Shown piece after piece: positions 1-8,670 of a stretch of DNA of 64,000 nt. The position numbers were made by a program, and so were the translations under genes. Origin of the DNA: Planctomicrobium sp051466335. GTDB lineage: Bacteria > Planctomycetota > Planctomycetia > Planctomycetales > Planctomycetaceae. The notes beneath the pieces were generated by a model. That model made no database searches and had not been told where the DNA came from. It saw nothing but the letters and a program-made list of their open reading frames with translations. The stretch's first letter is position 1; each line of letters starts with the position of its first letter. The stretch is taken from the NCBI RefSeq assembly GCF_051466335.1, contig NZ_CP195793.1:4154001-4218000 (forward strand). Reading direction: 5' to 3'.

Positions 1-2
1 TC

Positions 3-608
3 CCCGAGATTTATGGGGGAGAGCACCTGTTGACCCGAAGGGCTGTCCGCCGCGAAGTGGGCGAGAAGCTTGTCGAACGGATTCGATGGTGGGAAGATTA
101 CGCAGCCAAGTTCGGCGCGACAATCGACAACAATCCCTCAGTGGGAAACAAAGCTGGCGGACTCACTACGATTTTTGAAAAGTCGCTCGGAGCAATCGCA
201 AAGGCGGGAGCGGCGCCGCTCACTGCCGTCTACGAATATGGGGAGCAGGTCACGGAGAAGGGCTTTGTCATCATGGACACTCCCGGAAACGACCCTGCCT
301 CAGTGACAGGCATCGTGGCAGGGGGAGCTCATGTTGTCGTCTTCACGACGGGGCGAGGAAGCTGCTACGGAAGCAAACCGGCGCCGACCATTAAGGTGAC
401 CACCAACACCGTGACCTTCGACCGCATGCGAGACGATATGGATCTCAATGCGGGAACGATTTTGGATGGCGAAAAGACAGTCGAAGAGGTCGGCAAAGAG
501 ATCTTCGAGTGCATCGTCTCGGTCGCGAGTGGAGAGAAAACGAAGAGCGAGGCTCAGGGGATTGGAGACCACGAGTTCTTCCCGTGGACACCAGGCCCCG
601 TTTTCTAA
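3..608 (+). CDS. uxaA: Altronate/galactarate dehydratase (UxaA/GarD family), C-terminal part
   Basis: The reading frame is already open at the left edge of the window, so only the C-terminal 201 residues are seen; the family is about 500 residues long. The stretch resembles the C-terminal domain of UxaA/GarD-type sugar-acid dehydratases, with EHLLTRRAV near the start, a GFVIMDTPGND segment, VAGGAHVVVFTTGRGS and GSKPAPTIKVTTN. The family dehydrates altronate or galactarate to a 2-keto-3-deoxy sugar acid in the cytoplasm, which would fit uronate catabolism. TTG at 30 lies inside the domain and is unlikely to be the true start. Whether altronate or galactarate is the substrate cannot be decided from this fragment. 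Confidence 0.88.
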   Translation, partial: PEIYGGEHLLTRRAVRREVGEKLVERIRWWEDYAAKFGATIDNNPSVGNKAGGLTTIFEKSLGAIAKAGAAPLTAVYEYGEQVTEKGFVIMDTPGNDPASVTGIVAGGAHVVVFTTGRGSCYGSKPAPTIKVTTNTVTFDRMRDDMDLNAGTILDGEKTVEEVGKEIFECIVSVASGEKTKSEAQGIGDHEFFPWTPGPVF

Positions 609-663
609 AAGTCAATTTGACTTCCGTTTTCGGTGGAAGGAGAATCGATTCGCGAAGCTCTCG

Positions 664-692
664 TGGGTGCTCGTGATTCCTGTGAGCACCCA
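664..692. terminator. Candidate hairpin between convergent genes
   Basis: A 9-bp perfect stem (arms 664-672 and 684-692, 11-nt loop) lies between the end of the dehydratase gene and the end of the convergent metallopeptidase gene. The flanking T tract is poor, so this is only a possible bidirectional terminator. Confidence 0.4.
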
Positions 693-704
693 TTGAACGC
701 TTTG

Positions 705-1478
705 TTACTGCTCTTCAGGGACCCCCCACAGACCGGGGAGAATCTTGGCGAAATCCGGATCAGCCACCAGGATCTCTTCTCGATTGAATGGATAGATGTC
801 GTTTCGTACGAAGTACGATTCCGTGCATTCAGCGAAGTACTCATTGTAGTTGGTCAACGCGTAGGCACGCCCCTTGTGGCGTTGTCCTTCGGAATCCTGT
901 ATCTCGACATCTTGGTACTTCCCGGATTTCACAGCCTCCTTGAAAGCGGCTGAAATCATGCGGTCCTGCTCTTCAGTCAGGAATCGATCCTGATATGCAT
1001 GAGCTAACTCGTGAAGTGCAAAATTCGGCATTCGTCGCACTTCTGCATCGAAGATTCGGACATTGGTGAATTCGACGCTACGCGCCATCGCTGGATTTCG
1101 TCCATTCTCTTCCAGCCAGCGTTGGCTTGGATGGTACTCGGCGCTCGGCCCCTTCCCTTCGTACTCAGGAGAAAACCAGAGTGGAACCTCGCGTAGCTTG
1201 GCGACTGTCTCTTCGGGGAGAAGTCTCACGACCTCCTCGAGTTGGATTTTCAGCAACACGATTGCCCTGAGGACCTTCTCTTCATCGATTTCGTTGAGTC
1301 GACGATGTATTCGAAGTGTCCATCCTTCGACATTGCGCACTTCGTAAAGATCTTCCGCAAACGCATCTGAGACCTTCGCGACTCGTTCTTCCGCATTCGC
1401 TGGAGTGCTGTTAAGCGGAAACGCAATGCTGATGAGTAACGCAGCAAACGAGAGCATGACGGGTGAGAAACGCATCAT
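705..1478 (-). CDS. Secreted zincin-type metallopeptidase-like protein
   Basis: Not assigned to a named family. The N-terminus is basic and followed by a hydrophobic segment and an AxA-like site, so export by a signal peptide is likely. HELAHAYQ near residue 156 is a classic HExxH zinc-binding and catalytic motif. A downstream NEYFAE segment near residue 217 can supply the third, glutamate ligand, as in gluzincin-like peptidases. The ATG at 1478 was preferred over the upstream GTG (1505) because an AAAGG sequence sits just before it and translation then begins at the signal peptide. Substrate unknown. It stands alone, convergent with the dehydratase gene. Confidence 0.72.
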   Translation of the reverse strand: MMRFSPVMLSFAALLISIAFPLNSTPANAEERVAKVSDAFAEDLYEVRNVEGWTLRIHRRLNEIDEEKVLRAIVLLKIQLEEVVRLLPEETVAKLREVPLWFSPEYEGKGPSAEYHPSQRWLEENGRNPAMARSVEFTNVRIFDAEVRRMPNFALHELAHAYQDRFLTEEQDRMISAAFKEAVKSGKYQDVEIQDSEGQRHKGRAYALTNYNEYFAECTESYFVRNDIYPFNREEILVADPDFAKILPGLWGVPEEQ

Positions 1479-1825
1479 TTCATTGACCTTTCGCATTTCT
1501 ATCACTGATCGATCGTACCGGAATATGCGGACGGAAAGAGACCAGACTCCAGTGGCGGGACGCCTTTCACGATCGTTTCAGTGAATCGACATTAATGCGA
1601 ACGGTGGGGTGATCGCAAGAAACATTCAACTACATTCTGCGCACAACACAGTCTGACGGGTGAATGAGTTGGCAGCGTTCAGAAGAAGCAGTGTGTGAGC
1701 ATGAATGAATTGTGTTGAAGTAACTCCGCCTGAGGCAAACCGCTTCGTGCGTGGACACGTAACTCGCTCAAGCATCGAGCTTCAAGCTTCGAGCTTCCAC
1801 TTGGAGTTCGACCGTCATAACAAGT
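1479..1825. other. Intergenic region upstream of the metallopeptidase gene
   Basis: No coding region supported. Around 1768-1800 the sequence repeats variants of the octamer-like unit CGAGCTTC/AAGCTTCGAGC, giving a small imperfect repeat patch just downstream of the moxR stop codon. No convincing terminator T tract was seen. Confidence 0.5.
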
Positions 1826-2845
1826 TCAGCGAACAGTCGGAGCGCTGACTGATTCCAGGAGCCGTTGAACGACGGACTCAATGCGGAGCCCTTCTGCTTC
1901 CGCCTTGTAGTTCAACAAGATTCGGTGCCGTAACACGGGAACTGCGACGGCGTGGATATCGTCGACCGTGACGTGTGATCGCCCTTGAAGGAGTGCCCGC
2001 GCTTTGGCCGCCAGAACGAGATACTGGGAAGCGCGTGTACCAGCTCCCCAACTGACATATTTGTTCACGAATTCTGAAGTCGAAGATTCGTTCGGTCGAC
2101 TCGCCGCCACGAGTCGCACTGCGTACTGAATGAGTTCTTTCGCGACAGGGACATTTCGCACGACTCTCTGGAACTCGAGTACGTTTTCGCCAGTGAAAAT
2201 TGCCTCGATCTTCTGCGAATATCCAGACGTCGTGCGCTCGACGACAGTGACTTCATCCGCCTCTGGGAGGTAATTCACGACAACGTTCAGCATGAAGCGA
2301 TCAAGCTGCGCCTCAGGAAGTGGATAGGTTCCTTCCATTTCGATCGGATTCTGTGTCGCGAGCACGAAGAATGGCTCTGCGATGGGATATCTTTTCCCGG
2401 CCGCTGTGACCTGATGCTCCTGCATCGCCTCCAGAAGCGAGGCCTGAGTCTTAGGAGGCGTTCTGTTGATCTCGTCGGCAAGAATCACATTCGAAAAGAT
2501 CGGCCCGGGAACGAACACCATTGTTCGGCGCCCCTCGGCTGTCTCTTCCAGGATTTCCGTTCCAGTGATGTCCGCAGGCATCAAGTCTGGGGTGAACTGG
2601 ATGCGCTGAAAGTTCAAGTAGAAAATCTGGGCGATCGATTTGACCAGCAGCGTTTTGGCTAATCCCGGAGCCCCTGTGATGAGGCAATGGCCACCAGCGA
2701 TCAGCGTAATCAAGACCTGTTCGATGACGTCCTGCTGACCGACGATGGCCTTGGAAAGTTCCTCGCAGATCCTCTGCCGACCTTCCCGTAACATCAGAAC
2801 GGCTGCTTTTTCTCGTTCGAAATCATCGCGCTGCAGGTCTTGCAT
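1826..2845 (-). CDS. MoxR-family AAA+ ATPase
   Basis: A 339-residue protein with the full MoxR layout: Walker A GAPGLAKT near residues 58-65, Walker B ADEINR near 123-128, the TQNPIEMEGTYPLPEAQLDRF sensor region and a C-terminal lid. MoxR ATPases act as chaperones, often on von Willebrand A or DUF58 partners. The ATG at 2845 is preceded by GGAGAG at suitable spacing and gives the usual family length; the longer frame from 2962 would add 39 residues with no family counterpart. Unlike the second moxR at 24.1 kb, this one has no DUF58 or VWA gene beside it. It follows argC on the same strand after about 150 bp. Confidence 0.93.
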   Translation of the reverse strand: MQDLQRDDFEREKAAVLMLREGRQRICEELSKAIVGQQDVIEQVLITLIAGGHCLITGAPGLAKTLLVKSIAQIFYLNFQRIQFTPDLMPADITGTEILEETAEGRRTMVFVPGPIFSNVILADEINRTPPKTQASLLEAMQEHQVTAAGKRYPIAEPFFVLATQNPIEMEGTYPLPEAQLDRFMLNVVVNYLPEADEVTVVERTTSGYSQKIEAIFTGENVLEFQRVVRNVPVAKELIQYAVRLVAASRPNESSTSEFVNKYVSWGAGTRASQYLVLAAKARALLQGRSHVTVDDIHAVAVPVLRHRILLNYKAEAEGLRIESVVQRLLESVSAPTVR

Positions 2846-2994
2846 TCCAAACTCTCCGAACAGGAATCTGAATCTGGCTGGCCGCTGCCTCAGAGGTGCA
2901 AGTTGGCGAGAGGTGGCAACCGCAACGAAGATCGCTGTGTCGATTGCCTCCGGAACGCCCATCTCCTCATGAAAAGCGTCTTCGATTCCCGATC

Positions 2995-4002
2995 CTATAG
3001 CAATGCAGTCGTTTCGTCGAAGTCACACATCAAATTGAAATTCTGAATGGCGACTCCGCTGGCCCCTTTGATCAGGTTGTCCAGCACAGAGAAGACCAGG
3101 ACACGACCTTTCACGATTCGTGCTGTCAACTGGCAGAAGTTTGTCCCAGCGACATCCTTCGTGCGAGGAAGATGTTCCACAACGTGAACGAATGGCTGGT
3201 TCGCGTAGAAATCGCGAAAAACCTGCAAGATCTCGTCCTGTTGAACCTGCTTGATCAACGTGCCGTAAATCGTCGCCAGAATTCCACGATCCATTGGGAT
3301 CAGATGCGGAGTAAACGTGACCTCCACAGGTTCTTGAGCGACGACAGTCAAAATCTGTTCAATCTCTGGCGTATGCCGATGATTTCCGACGCTGTAGGCG
3401 GAGAGACTTTCGTTGACTTCCGCGTAAAGTCGTTCCAGTGCGGGAGTCCGGCCAGCCCCTGAAACGCCGCTTTTAGCGTCAATGAGAATCCCGGTCGGTT
3501 CGATGAGTTTTGAGTGCAGGAGTGGAGCCAATCCAAGAATCGATGCACTGGTGTAGCACCCTGGATTGGCAATCAATGCTTGATCGGGAATCTGATTACG
3601 GAACAGCTCAGGCAGACCGTAAACGGTTGCTCCAAGTCGAGTCGGATCGATGTGCACGTGCCCGTACCATTTCTCATAGACCGCGGGGTCAGAGAGGCGG
3701 TAGTCGGCTGAGAGGTCGATCACCTTTAAACCAGCGGCCAACAAGGCTGGAATCGCCTCCATGCTGGCCCGGTGTGGCAAGCAGCAAAAGCAGACATCGG
3801 CGACGGTTGCCAACTCTTCGGGGTTCGGGTTTATGAAATTGAGATCCAGCCGACCTGCAAGCGAAGGGTGGACTTTACTGACGGCACCCGACTCAGTGCG
3901 ACTGGTAACAGCAGTGATCTTGGCGTGAGGATGACGCAGCAGGAAGCGAATCAATTCCAAAGCTGTGTACCCAGTCCCCCCTTGAATAGCAACTCGAATC
4001 AC
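2995..4002 (-). CDS. argC: N-acetyl-gamma-glutamyl-phosphate reductase
   Basis: The cytoplasmic enzyme makes N-acetylglutamate semialdehyde from the acyl phosphate with NADPH, the third step of arginine synthesis. The N-terminal Rossmann motif GGTGYTALEL and the active-site segment NPGCYTS (cysteine near residue 149) are present, as is the C-terminal HLIPMDRGILATIY stretch typical of ArgC. GTG at 4002 was chosen because it starts VIRVAIQG, aligning with normal ArgC N-termini, and has GGGA just upstream; TTG at 4044 would give 14 extra residues. No other arg gene is next to it, though carA and carB elsewhere in the window feed the same pathway. Confidence 0.95.
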   Translation of the reverse strand: MIRVAIQGGTGYTALELIRFLLRHPHAKITAVTSRTESGAVSKVHPSLAGRLDLNFINPNPEELATVADVCFCCLPHRASMEAIPALLAAGLKVIDLSADYRLSDPAVYEKWYGHVHIDPTRLGATVYGLPELFRNQIPDQALIANPGCYTSASILGLAPLLHSKLIEPTGILIDAKSGVSGAGRTPALERLYAEVNESLSAYSVGNHRHTPEIEQILTVVAQEPVEVTFTPHLIPMDRGILATIYGTLIKQVQQDEILQVFRDFYANQPFVHVVEHLPRTKDVAGTNFCQLTARIVKGRVLVFSVLDNLIKGASGVAIQNFNLMCDFDETTALL

Positions 4003-5050
4003 GACACGTCCCACTACAGCTGAAGGCCTAATATCTGAATTCAAACGATCACGTATTCAGTGGCGGTGATACACGATCGTGAGTGGATCATCCAAAATGA
4101 TGAACCTCTTCCCAACAGAATCTTACAGTGTTGGATGAGACAACGTAACGGATCGAGTCGACCAGAGATCGTTCAGATGACGCCGGGCGTAAGATTAAAA
4201 AAGGGATTCAGTTCGCATGGACGGTTTAACGCACTTCTGGATCGACGAGAGGAGTTCTTCAGCGATCGAGCGGGTCGACTTGTCTAAGTGGAGTAATCAA
4301 TCGCAGGGTGTATCGAAGAGTCGCGTTTTTTGACGCTCCCTGAGAGGAGACAACTCTGCAAAAGCGTCACTATCGCAAATTCTGAGTCGGCTTGCTTTTG
4401 CCTGAAAATGACGAATCCCTAATAAATTGCTGGCAGCTCCTTGCCATTTCGATCAAGTTCGACGCAAAACAATACACATTGATCGATATTGCCTCAGGAA
4501 AGTTCTGAACAATGTTGAAAAACGCACAAATAAGATTGCATGCGCTGGTAAAAACTTGGCATGATTACTTTTATCAACGAGAGTCCTTTTTCAAGGCATT
4601 CGCATTCGCAGATTTCTAAGAATGATTATCAGTGCGTGATTCGAATTCAGAATGGATTCGAAGTCGGGAACTTTTAGAAATCCGCAAGATCTCAACGTTT
4701 TTAAGCCGCTCAAAGCAATTTTCGAATCCATTCCGAAACCACCAGACTGAAGGCGAATCTCAGGCGAAAATAGCGACAGAAGGATCGGATTCCCCGTGGG
4801 TTCGTGGCTGTTGCCGCACCACATGGCGCGACTTTCTTTGCATTTTTTGACAAAATCTAATCTTGTTTTGATGTTTTGCGGGCAAAAACGCAAAATCTAT
4901 ACAAAACTATATCGTACACGCAAATTCCGAGTGAGATCGTTCAGCGATCCGAGGTGACCCCCAAGGGGCCACACACCTTGCCGCTTGAAACGGGTGCACG
5001 TGCGATACTTGTAAGCTCCATTTTTACGGGTCTACTCAAGGAGTCTTTTT
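4003..5050. other. 1 kb non-coding AT-rich region ahead of marR
   Basis: No open frame with coding character was found on either strand. The part from about 4350 to 4950 is visibly more AT-rich than the flanking genes. It holds a 14-bp perfect palindrome near the marR side (listed separately) and several A/T runs. It could carry the promoter region of argC and marR, an untranslated RNA or decayed DNA; the sequence alone does not decide. Confidence 0.5.
4874..4887. promoter_or_regulatory. Candidate operator palindrome upstream of marR
   Basis: TTTTGCGGGCAAAA is a perfect 6-2-6 inverted repeat about 165 bp before the MarR start, within a run of related GCAAAA words (again near 4889-4895). MarR proteins usually bind such palindromes and repress their own gene. 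A TTGACA box lies at 4847-4852, but no good -10 follows it. Assignment is by position only. Confidence 0.3.
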
Positions 5051-5578
5051 GTGTTGGATTACGATTGGGATAAAAGTGTTGGGCATTGGGTCTGCTCAAC
5101 TTCACATGCAATTCGCAAGCTGCTAGGGACATACCTTTCTCAAGAGAAAATTACTCTCCGACAGTTTGAAGTGTTGCAAACACTCTCTAACAACCCCGCA
5201 TGCGGATCACAGTCGGAACTCGCAGAACACCTAGGCATCGAGCCCCACACTCTCGCCGGTGTTCTCAAACGAATGGAGCGGGACGGGCTCCTCGAAAGAA
5301 CAGCCTGCAATCAGGATCGCCGAAAGAACAAAGTTCAACCGACTCCCAAAGCTGACGAGCTTTGGAAACGGACGACCGCGATTCTGCACGGCATTCGCTC
5401 AGAGATGAGCAGTGGCCTCTCGCAGGAGGAAACGGACTCGCTGAAAGCCATCCTTGCAAAACTTCGTGTGAATATTGATGAGGCGGAATCAGCGTTTCAC
5501 ACGATGACAATTCCGGCGTCTCAAGGCATTAACGCCAGCCATTTCACAGTCGCTTCAACTCCAGCTATTCGCTCTTAA
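5051..5578 (+). CDS. MarR-family transcriptional regulator
   Basis: A 175-residue winged-helix regulator. The recognition-helix region (about residues 52-80) includes SELAEHLGIEPHTLAGVLKRME followed by the wing DGLLERTACNQDRRKNKV, which matches MarR proteins well. A C-terminal dimerisation helix follows, and then about 25 residues of unstructured tail not usual in the family. The GTG start has AAGGAG about 7 nt upstream. No effector gene is adjacent: the region upstream is non-coding and the downstream neighbour is convergent, so the ligand and targets are unknown. Confidence 0.88.
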   Translation: MLDYDWDKSVGHWVCSTSHAIRKLLGTYLSQEKITLRQFEVLQTLSNNPACGSQSELAEHLGIEPHTLAGVLKRMERDGLLERTACNQDRRKNKVQPTPKADELWKRTTAILHGIRSEMSSGLSQEETDSLKAILAKLRVNIDEAESAFHTMTIPASQGINASHFTVASTPAIRS

Positions 5579-5600
5579 CAGCGGTGTGAATCGTTAGTAA

Positions 5601-5639
5601 AAAACAGGAGCCTCCGAGAAATACGGAGGCTCCTGTTTT
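5601..5639. terminator. Bidirectional intrinsic terminator, marR / topoisomerase A gene
   Basis: A 16-bp perfect inverted repeat (5601-5616 and 5624-5639, 7-nt loop) flanked by A and T runs sits between the convergent marR gene and the topoisomerase A gene. It can serve both strands. Confidence 0.92.
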
Positions 5640-5675
5640 TATGTGGCTATTGACTGCACGTCGATGAATCGAAAC

Positions 5676-8045
5676 TCATTGCCCCTGCTCAAGTCTGGAC
5701 CAGTCGACCACAGGAATTTCGTCCCGGACCACCGATTTGATCCCTGTTCTCTGACTGGTTTTCACTCCCTTTCCGCCCCGCGCTGTGACGGCGTACTTCA
5801 TCTGGCCATAGCTGATCGACTTGTCATGCTCGTTGACGACTTTCAGAACATCGCTGGGGCGAGTTAATCGCTTGGCTGCAATAACGACATCGTCTTTCTC
5901 GACGAGTTTCAGCCCGCGGACACCCTTTCCAGCACTGTTGAGGATTTGAACTTCCGAGACCGGAAAATGAATTAAACGGGCTGCTTTCGAGATGAGGAAC
6001 ATGGTGTCTTCCTCTTCCATGATCTCAACATGGACAACGCGATCTCCATTTGCCAGACGGCAGTATTTTCGACCGCTCCGGGTTGATGGAGAGCGAAATG
6101 CACTCAGCGAAACCCGCATCACCTGCCCATGGGCTGTGGCGACAACCAGATAAGGGCTCGGAGGAAATCCTTCCCATTCGACATCAGATGGAGTGAATCG
6201 AGGATCTGTGGTCAGCATCGTGACGACAGTTGCACCATCACTCAGCTTCACATGTTTGGAAAGCGGTTCCCCGTATCCTGTCGATGGAGGGACCTGATCG
6301 ATCGGCATCGTGTAGGCGACGCCGTCGCTGGAGAAGATCACGACTGAATCCAGCGTGGAGCCCGGACAGATCGACAGTACCTCTTCCCCTTCTCGCACCC
6401 GCAATTTGTCGACGGTGGAGATTTTTCCGACTCGGCGAATCCATGCTTCTGTCGTCAAGACAACGTTGGTGTTCTCTCGCACGATATACGCGAGTGGATC
6501 GAACTCGGAAATCTCATCGGATGATCCAAGAATTGTTTTTCTCTTTGAATCGAAGGTGGCTCCGAGACTTTCCAGTTCGGATCGCACCTCTTTCCAGAGA
6601 TTCTTTTCGGAACCCAGAATTTTGCGGATGCGGGCTGCTTCTTTTTCCTTCTCCTGGAGTTCCTCCCGGATTCGACCAATTTCCAGAGAGGAAATTCGAT
6701 AGAGCATCAATTCCAGAATGGCGTTTGCCTGAGCTTCGTCCAAGGGGAACGCCTTGACCAGTTTTTCGCACGCATCCTGCTTGCCTGAACTGTTTCGAAT
6801 GATCTTCAAGGCTTTGTCGAGACCATCAAAGATGATGGCGAATCCACGCAGAGTATGAAGTCGTTTTTCAAGCAAACCCAATTGATACTCGAAACGTCTT
6901 CGAATCGTCCCAAAGCGGAAATCGAGAAAGTGCCGAAGAATCTCGACGAGCCCGCAGCGTCTTGGAACGAGCACTCCATTTTCGGGGACCAGACAGGTCG
7001 CGTTGTAAGCGAAGTTGTCTTCGAGTCGCGTGTGTTTATACAGGTAGGACATCACCGAGTTCGGGTCGGAACCGGGCTTGATGTGAAGGACAATGCGCAA
7101 GCCGTGCTCGCCATCGGACTCATCCGCGACATCCAGCAACTGAGGAAGCCGGCGTGAATCCCGGATGTCTCCCAATGAATTCACAAGTGTTCCGGTTTCA
7201 ACACCATAGGGAATTGAGAAGACGACCAACCGGTCGGTGATTTCCTTCTTCCCTTCCTTATCGAAACGCCATTCGGCACGGACTTTGAAGGACCCCTTGC
7301 CTTCCTCATACGCTTCCCGGATCTCTTTTCGATCCGTGACAATCCGGCCTCCTAACGGGAAGTCAGGGCCCTTGATGTACTTCATCACCTGCGCGACGCT
7401 AGACGAGGGGTCGTCGATCAGCGCAATACAGGCTTTAATCACTTCACCCAGATGATGCGGGGGCATGTTTGTCGCCATCCCCACCGCGATTCCCTGTGTT
7501 CCGTTGACGAGCAGATTCGGAAACTGAGCGGGTAAAACGGCTGGTTCTTCGTGGGCCCCATCGTAGGTAGGCCGCATGTCGACTGTGTTCGACTTCAGCT
7601 CCTCCATCAGCCGTTCAGCGATGCGAGTTAGCTTGGCTTCGGTGTATCGATCGGCGGCCGCGGGAAGCCCCATGATACTGCCAAAGTTCCCTTGGCCGTC
7701 CACCAGCTTTTCACGAAAGGTGAAATCCTGTGCCATTCGCACCATGGCATCGTAAATCGCAGCGTTTCCGTGGGGATGGAACTTACCCATCGTATCCCCG
7801 ACGATACGCGCGCACTTCACGTATTTTGCATCGGCTGTCACGCGGAGTTCGTTGTACATGACGTACAGAATTCGCCGCTGTACAGGTTTTAATCCGTCCC
7901 GAACATCTGGCAATGCACGGGACATGATGACGGACATCGCATAATTCAAATAACGACGTCGAGTTTCGTCGCTGATCGAAACGTATTGGAGTTGATCTTC
8001 AGCCTCTTCCGCGTTTCCGTTTTTGGAGGATCCGTTCGCGACCAT
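5676..8045 (-). CDS. Type IIA DNA topoisomerase subunit A (GyrA/ParC family)
   Basis: About 789 residues. The breakage-reunion domain has RALPDVRDGLKPVQRRIL, the KFHPHG segment of the quinolone region and the catalytic tyrosine near residue 134. The usual AAAMRYTEARL reads AAADRYTEAKL here. The C-terminal beta-pinwheel is complete, but the only GyrA-box-like motif, ARGGKGV near residue 755, lies in the last blade and is degenerate. Together with the shorter length this leaves gyrase and topoisomerase IV-like roles both open. No subunit B gene is nearby. ATG 8045 was chosen; a GTG at 8093 would add 16 residues, and neither has a clear ribosome binding site. It follows the queD-like gene closely. 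Confidence 0.9.
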   Translation of the reverse strand: MVANGSSKNGNAEEAEDQLQYVSISDETRRRYLNYAMSVIMSRALPDVRDGLKPVQRRILYVMYNELRVTADAKYVKCARIVGDTMGKFHPHGNAAIYDAMVRMAQDFTFREKLVDGQGNFGSIMGLPAAADRYTEAKLTRIAERLMEELKSNTVDMRPTYDGAHEEPAVLPAQFPNLLVNGTQGIAVGMATNMPPHHLGEVIKACIALIDDPSSSVAQVMKYIKGPDFPLGGRIVTDRKEIREAYEEGKGSFKVRAEWRFDKEGKKEITDRLVVFSIPYGVETGTLVNSLGDIRDSRRLPQLLDVADESDGEHGLRIVLHIKPGSDPNSVMSYLYKHTRLEDNFAYNATCLVPENGVLVPRRCGLVEILRHFLDFRFGTIRRRFEYQLGLLEKRLHTLRGFAIIFDGLDKALKIIRNSSGKQDACEKLVKAFPLDEAQANAILELMLYRISSLEIGRIREELQEKEKEAARIRKILGSEKNLWKEVRSELESLGATFDSKRKTILGSSDEISEFDPLAYIVRENTNVVLTTEAWIRRVGKISTVDKLRVREGEEVLSICPGSTLDSVVIFSSDGVAYTMPIDQVPPSTGYGEPLSKHVKLSDGATVVTMLTTDPRFTPSDVEWEGFPPSPYLVVATAHGQVMRVSLSAFRSPSTRSGRKYCRLANGDRVVHVEIMEEEDTMFLISKAARLIHFPVSEVQILNSAGKGVRGLKLVEKDDVVIAAKRLTRPSDVLKVVNEHDKSISYGQMKYAVTARGGKGVKTSQRTGIKSVVRDEIPVVDWSRLEQGQ

Positions 8046-8147
8046 AAGACTATTTTCAATTTGCAGTAAGGACGAAACAACAACTTCAAACACGCTCTGG
8101 ACGAATTGTCGACCGTTCGTAATAGCGAATCACGCCGACGACAACAA

Positions 8148-8648
8148 TCATCCAAGTTGAAAACGACACCCGGCCCATTGACCGAAGTTTTCTTCTACCT
8201 TCACTGTCAGCGAAGTCAGATTGGAAACCTTTAGCCGATCCAGCATCTGCTCTCCCAGCCATTGAGCAATCAGTTCTGCGGTCGTTTGCTCAACCGGTAG
8301 CAGGACACATTCGTCTTTTGGGAATACCCAGCGGCGGCGATCGTATCGCACTTCGATCTCCTCCTCCTGAACGTCAACACGGATCTCCGGATGCCGATCT
8401 GGCAACAGCATGCGGTGGTCCAGCGAGTCACAGAGTGATTGCAGAGTATCTCTCAATGCGATGAAATCGAACACGAATCCGTTCTCATCCAGAGTTCCTT
8501 CCACCTGAGCAGCGACACGGTAGTTGTGACCATGAAGTCGCTCGCAGAAGTCTCCGATGGTGATGAAATGTCCCGCTGAAAAGACGAGATGGTCTTTTGT
8601 GACGTCGACAGTGAATTGCCGTGAAATCGTTCTGATATCTGGACTCAA
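8148..8648 (-). CDS. queD: QueD/6-pyruvoyl-tetrahydropterin synthase family protein
   Basis: The fold and residues of the 6-carboxy/6-pyruvoyl-tetrahydropterin synthase family are present: zinc ligand histidine in SAGHF (residue 27), the CERLHGHNY motif with catalytic cysteine 35 and zinc histidines 39 and 41, and a C-terminal VKVEE segment with the substrate-binding glutamate. The cysteine spacing fits QueD, which makes 6-carboxytetrahydropterin for 7-deazaguanine (queuosine) synthesis, and queC lies about 6 kb away. A TTG start at 8648 just after a G8 run avoids overlap with the CitG-like gene. A folate or methanopterin-type role is an alternative given that neighbour. Confidence 0.82.
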   Translation of the reverse strand: MSPDIRTISRQFTVDVTKDHLVFSAGHFITIGDFCERLHGHNYRVAAQVEGTLDENGFVFDFIALRDTLQSLCDSLDHRMLLPDRHPEIRVDVQEEEIEVRYDRRRWVFPKDECVLLPVEQTTAELIAQWLGEQMLDRLKVSNLTSLTVKVEENFGQWAGCRFQLG

Positions 8649-8670
8649 AATGCCCCCCCCATCCTGCGGT

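Noticed and set aside
4060..4287. Small plus-strand open frame upstream of argC
   Set aside because: No ribosome binding site, no family resemblance, random composition.
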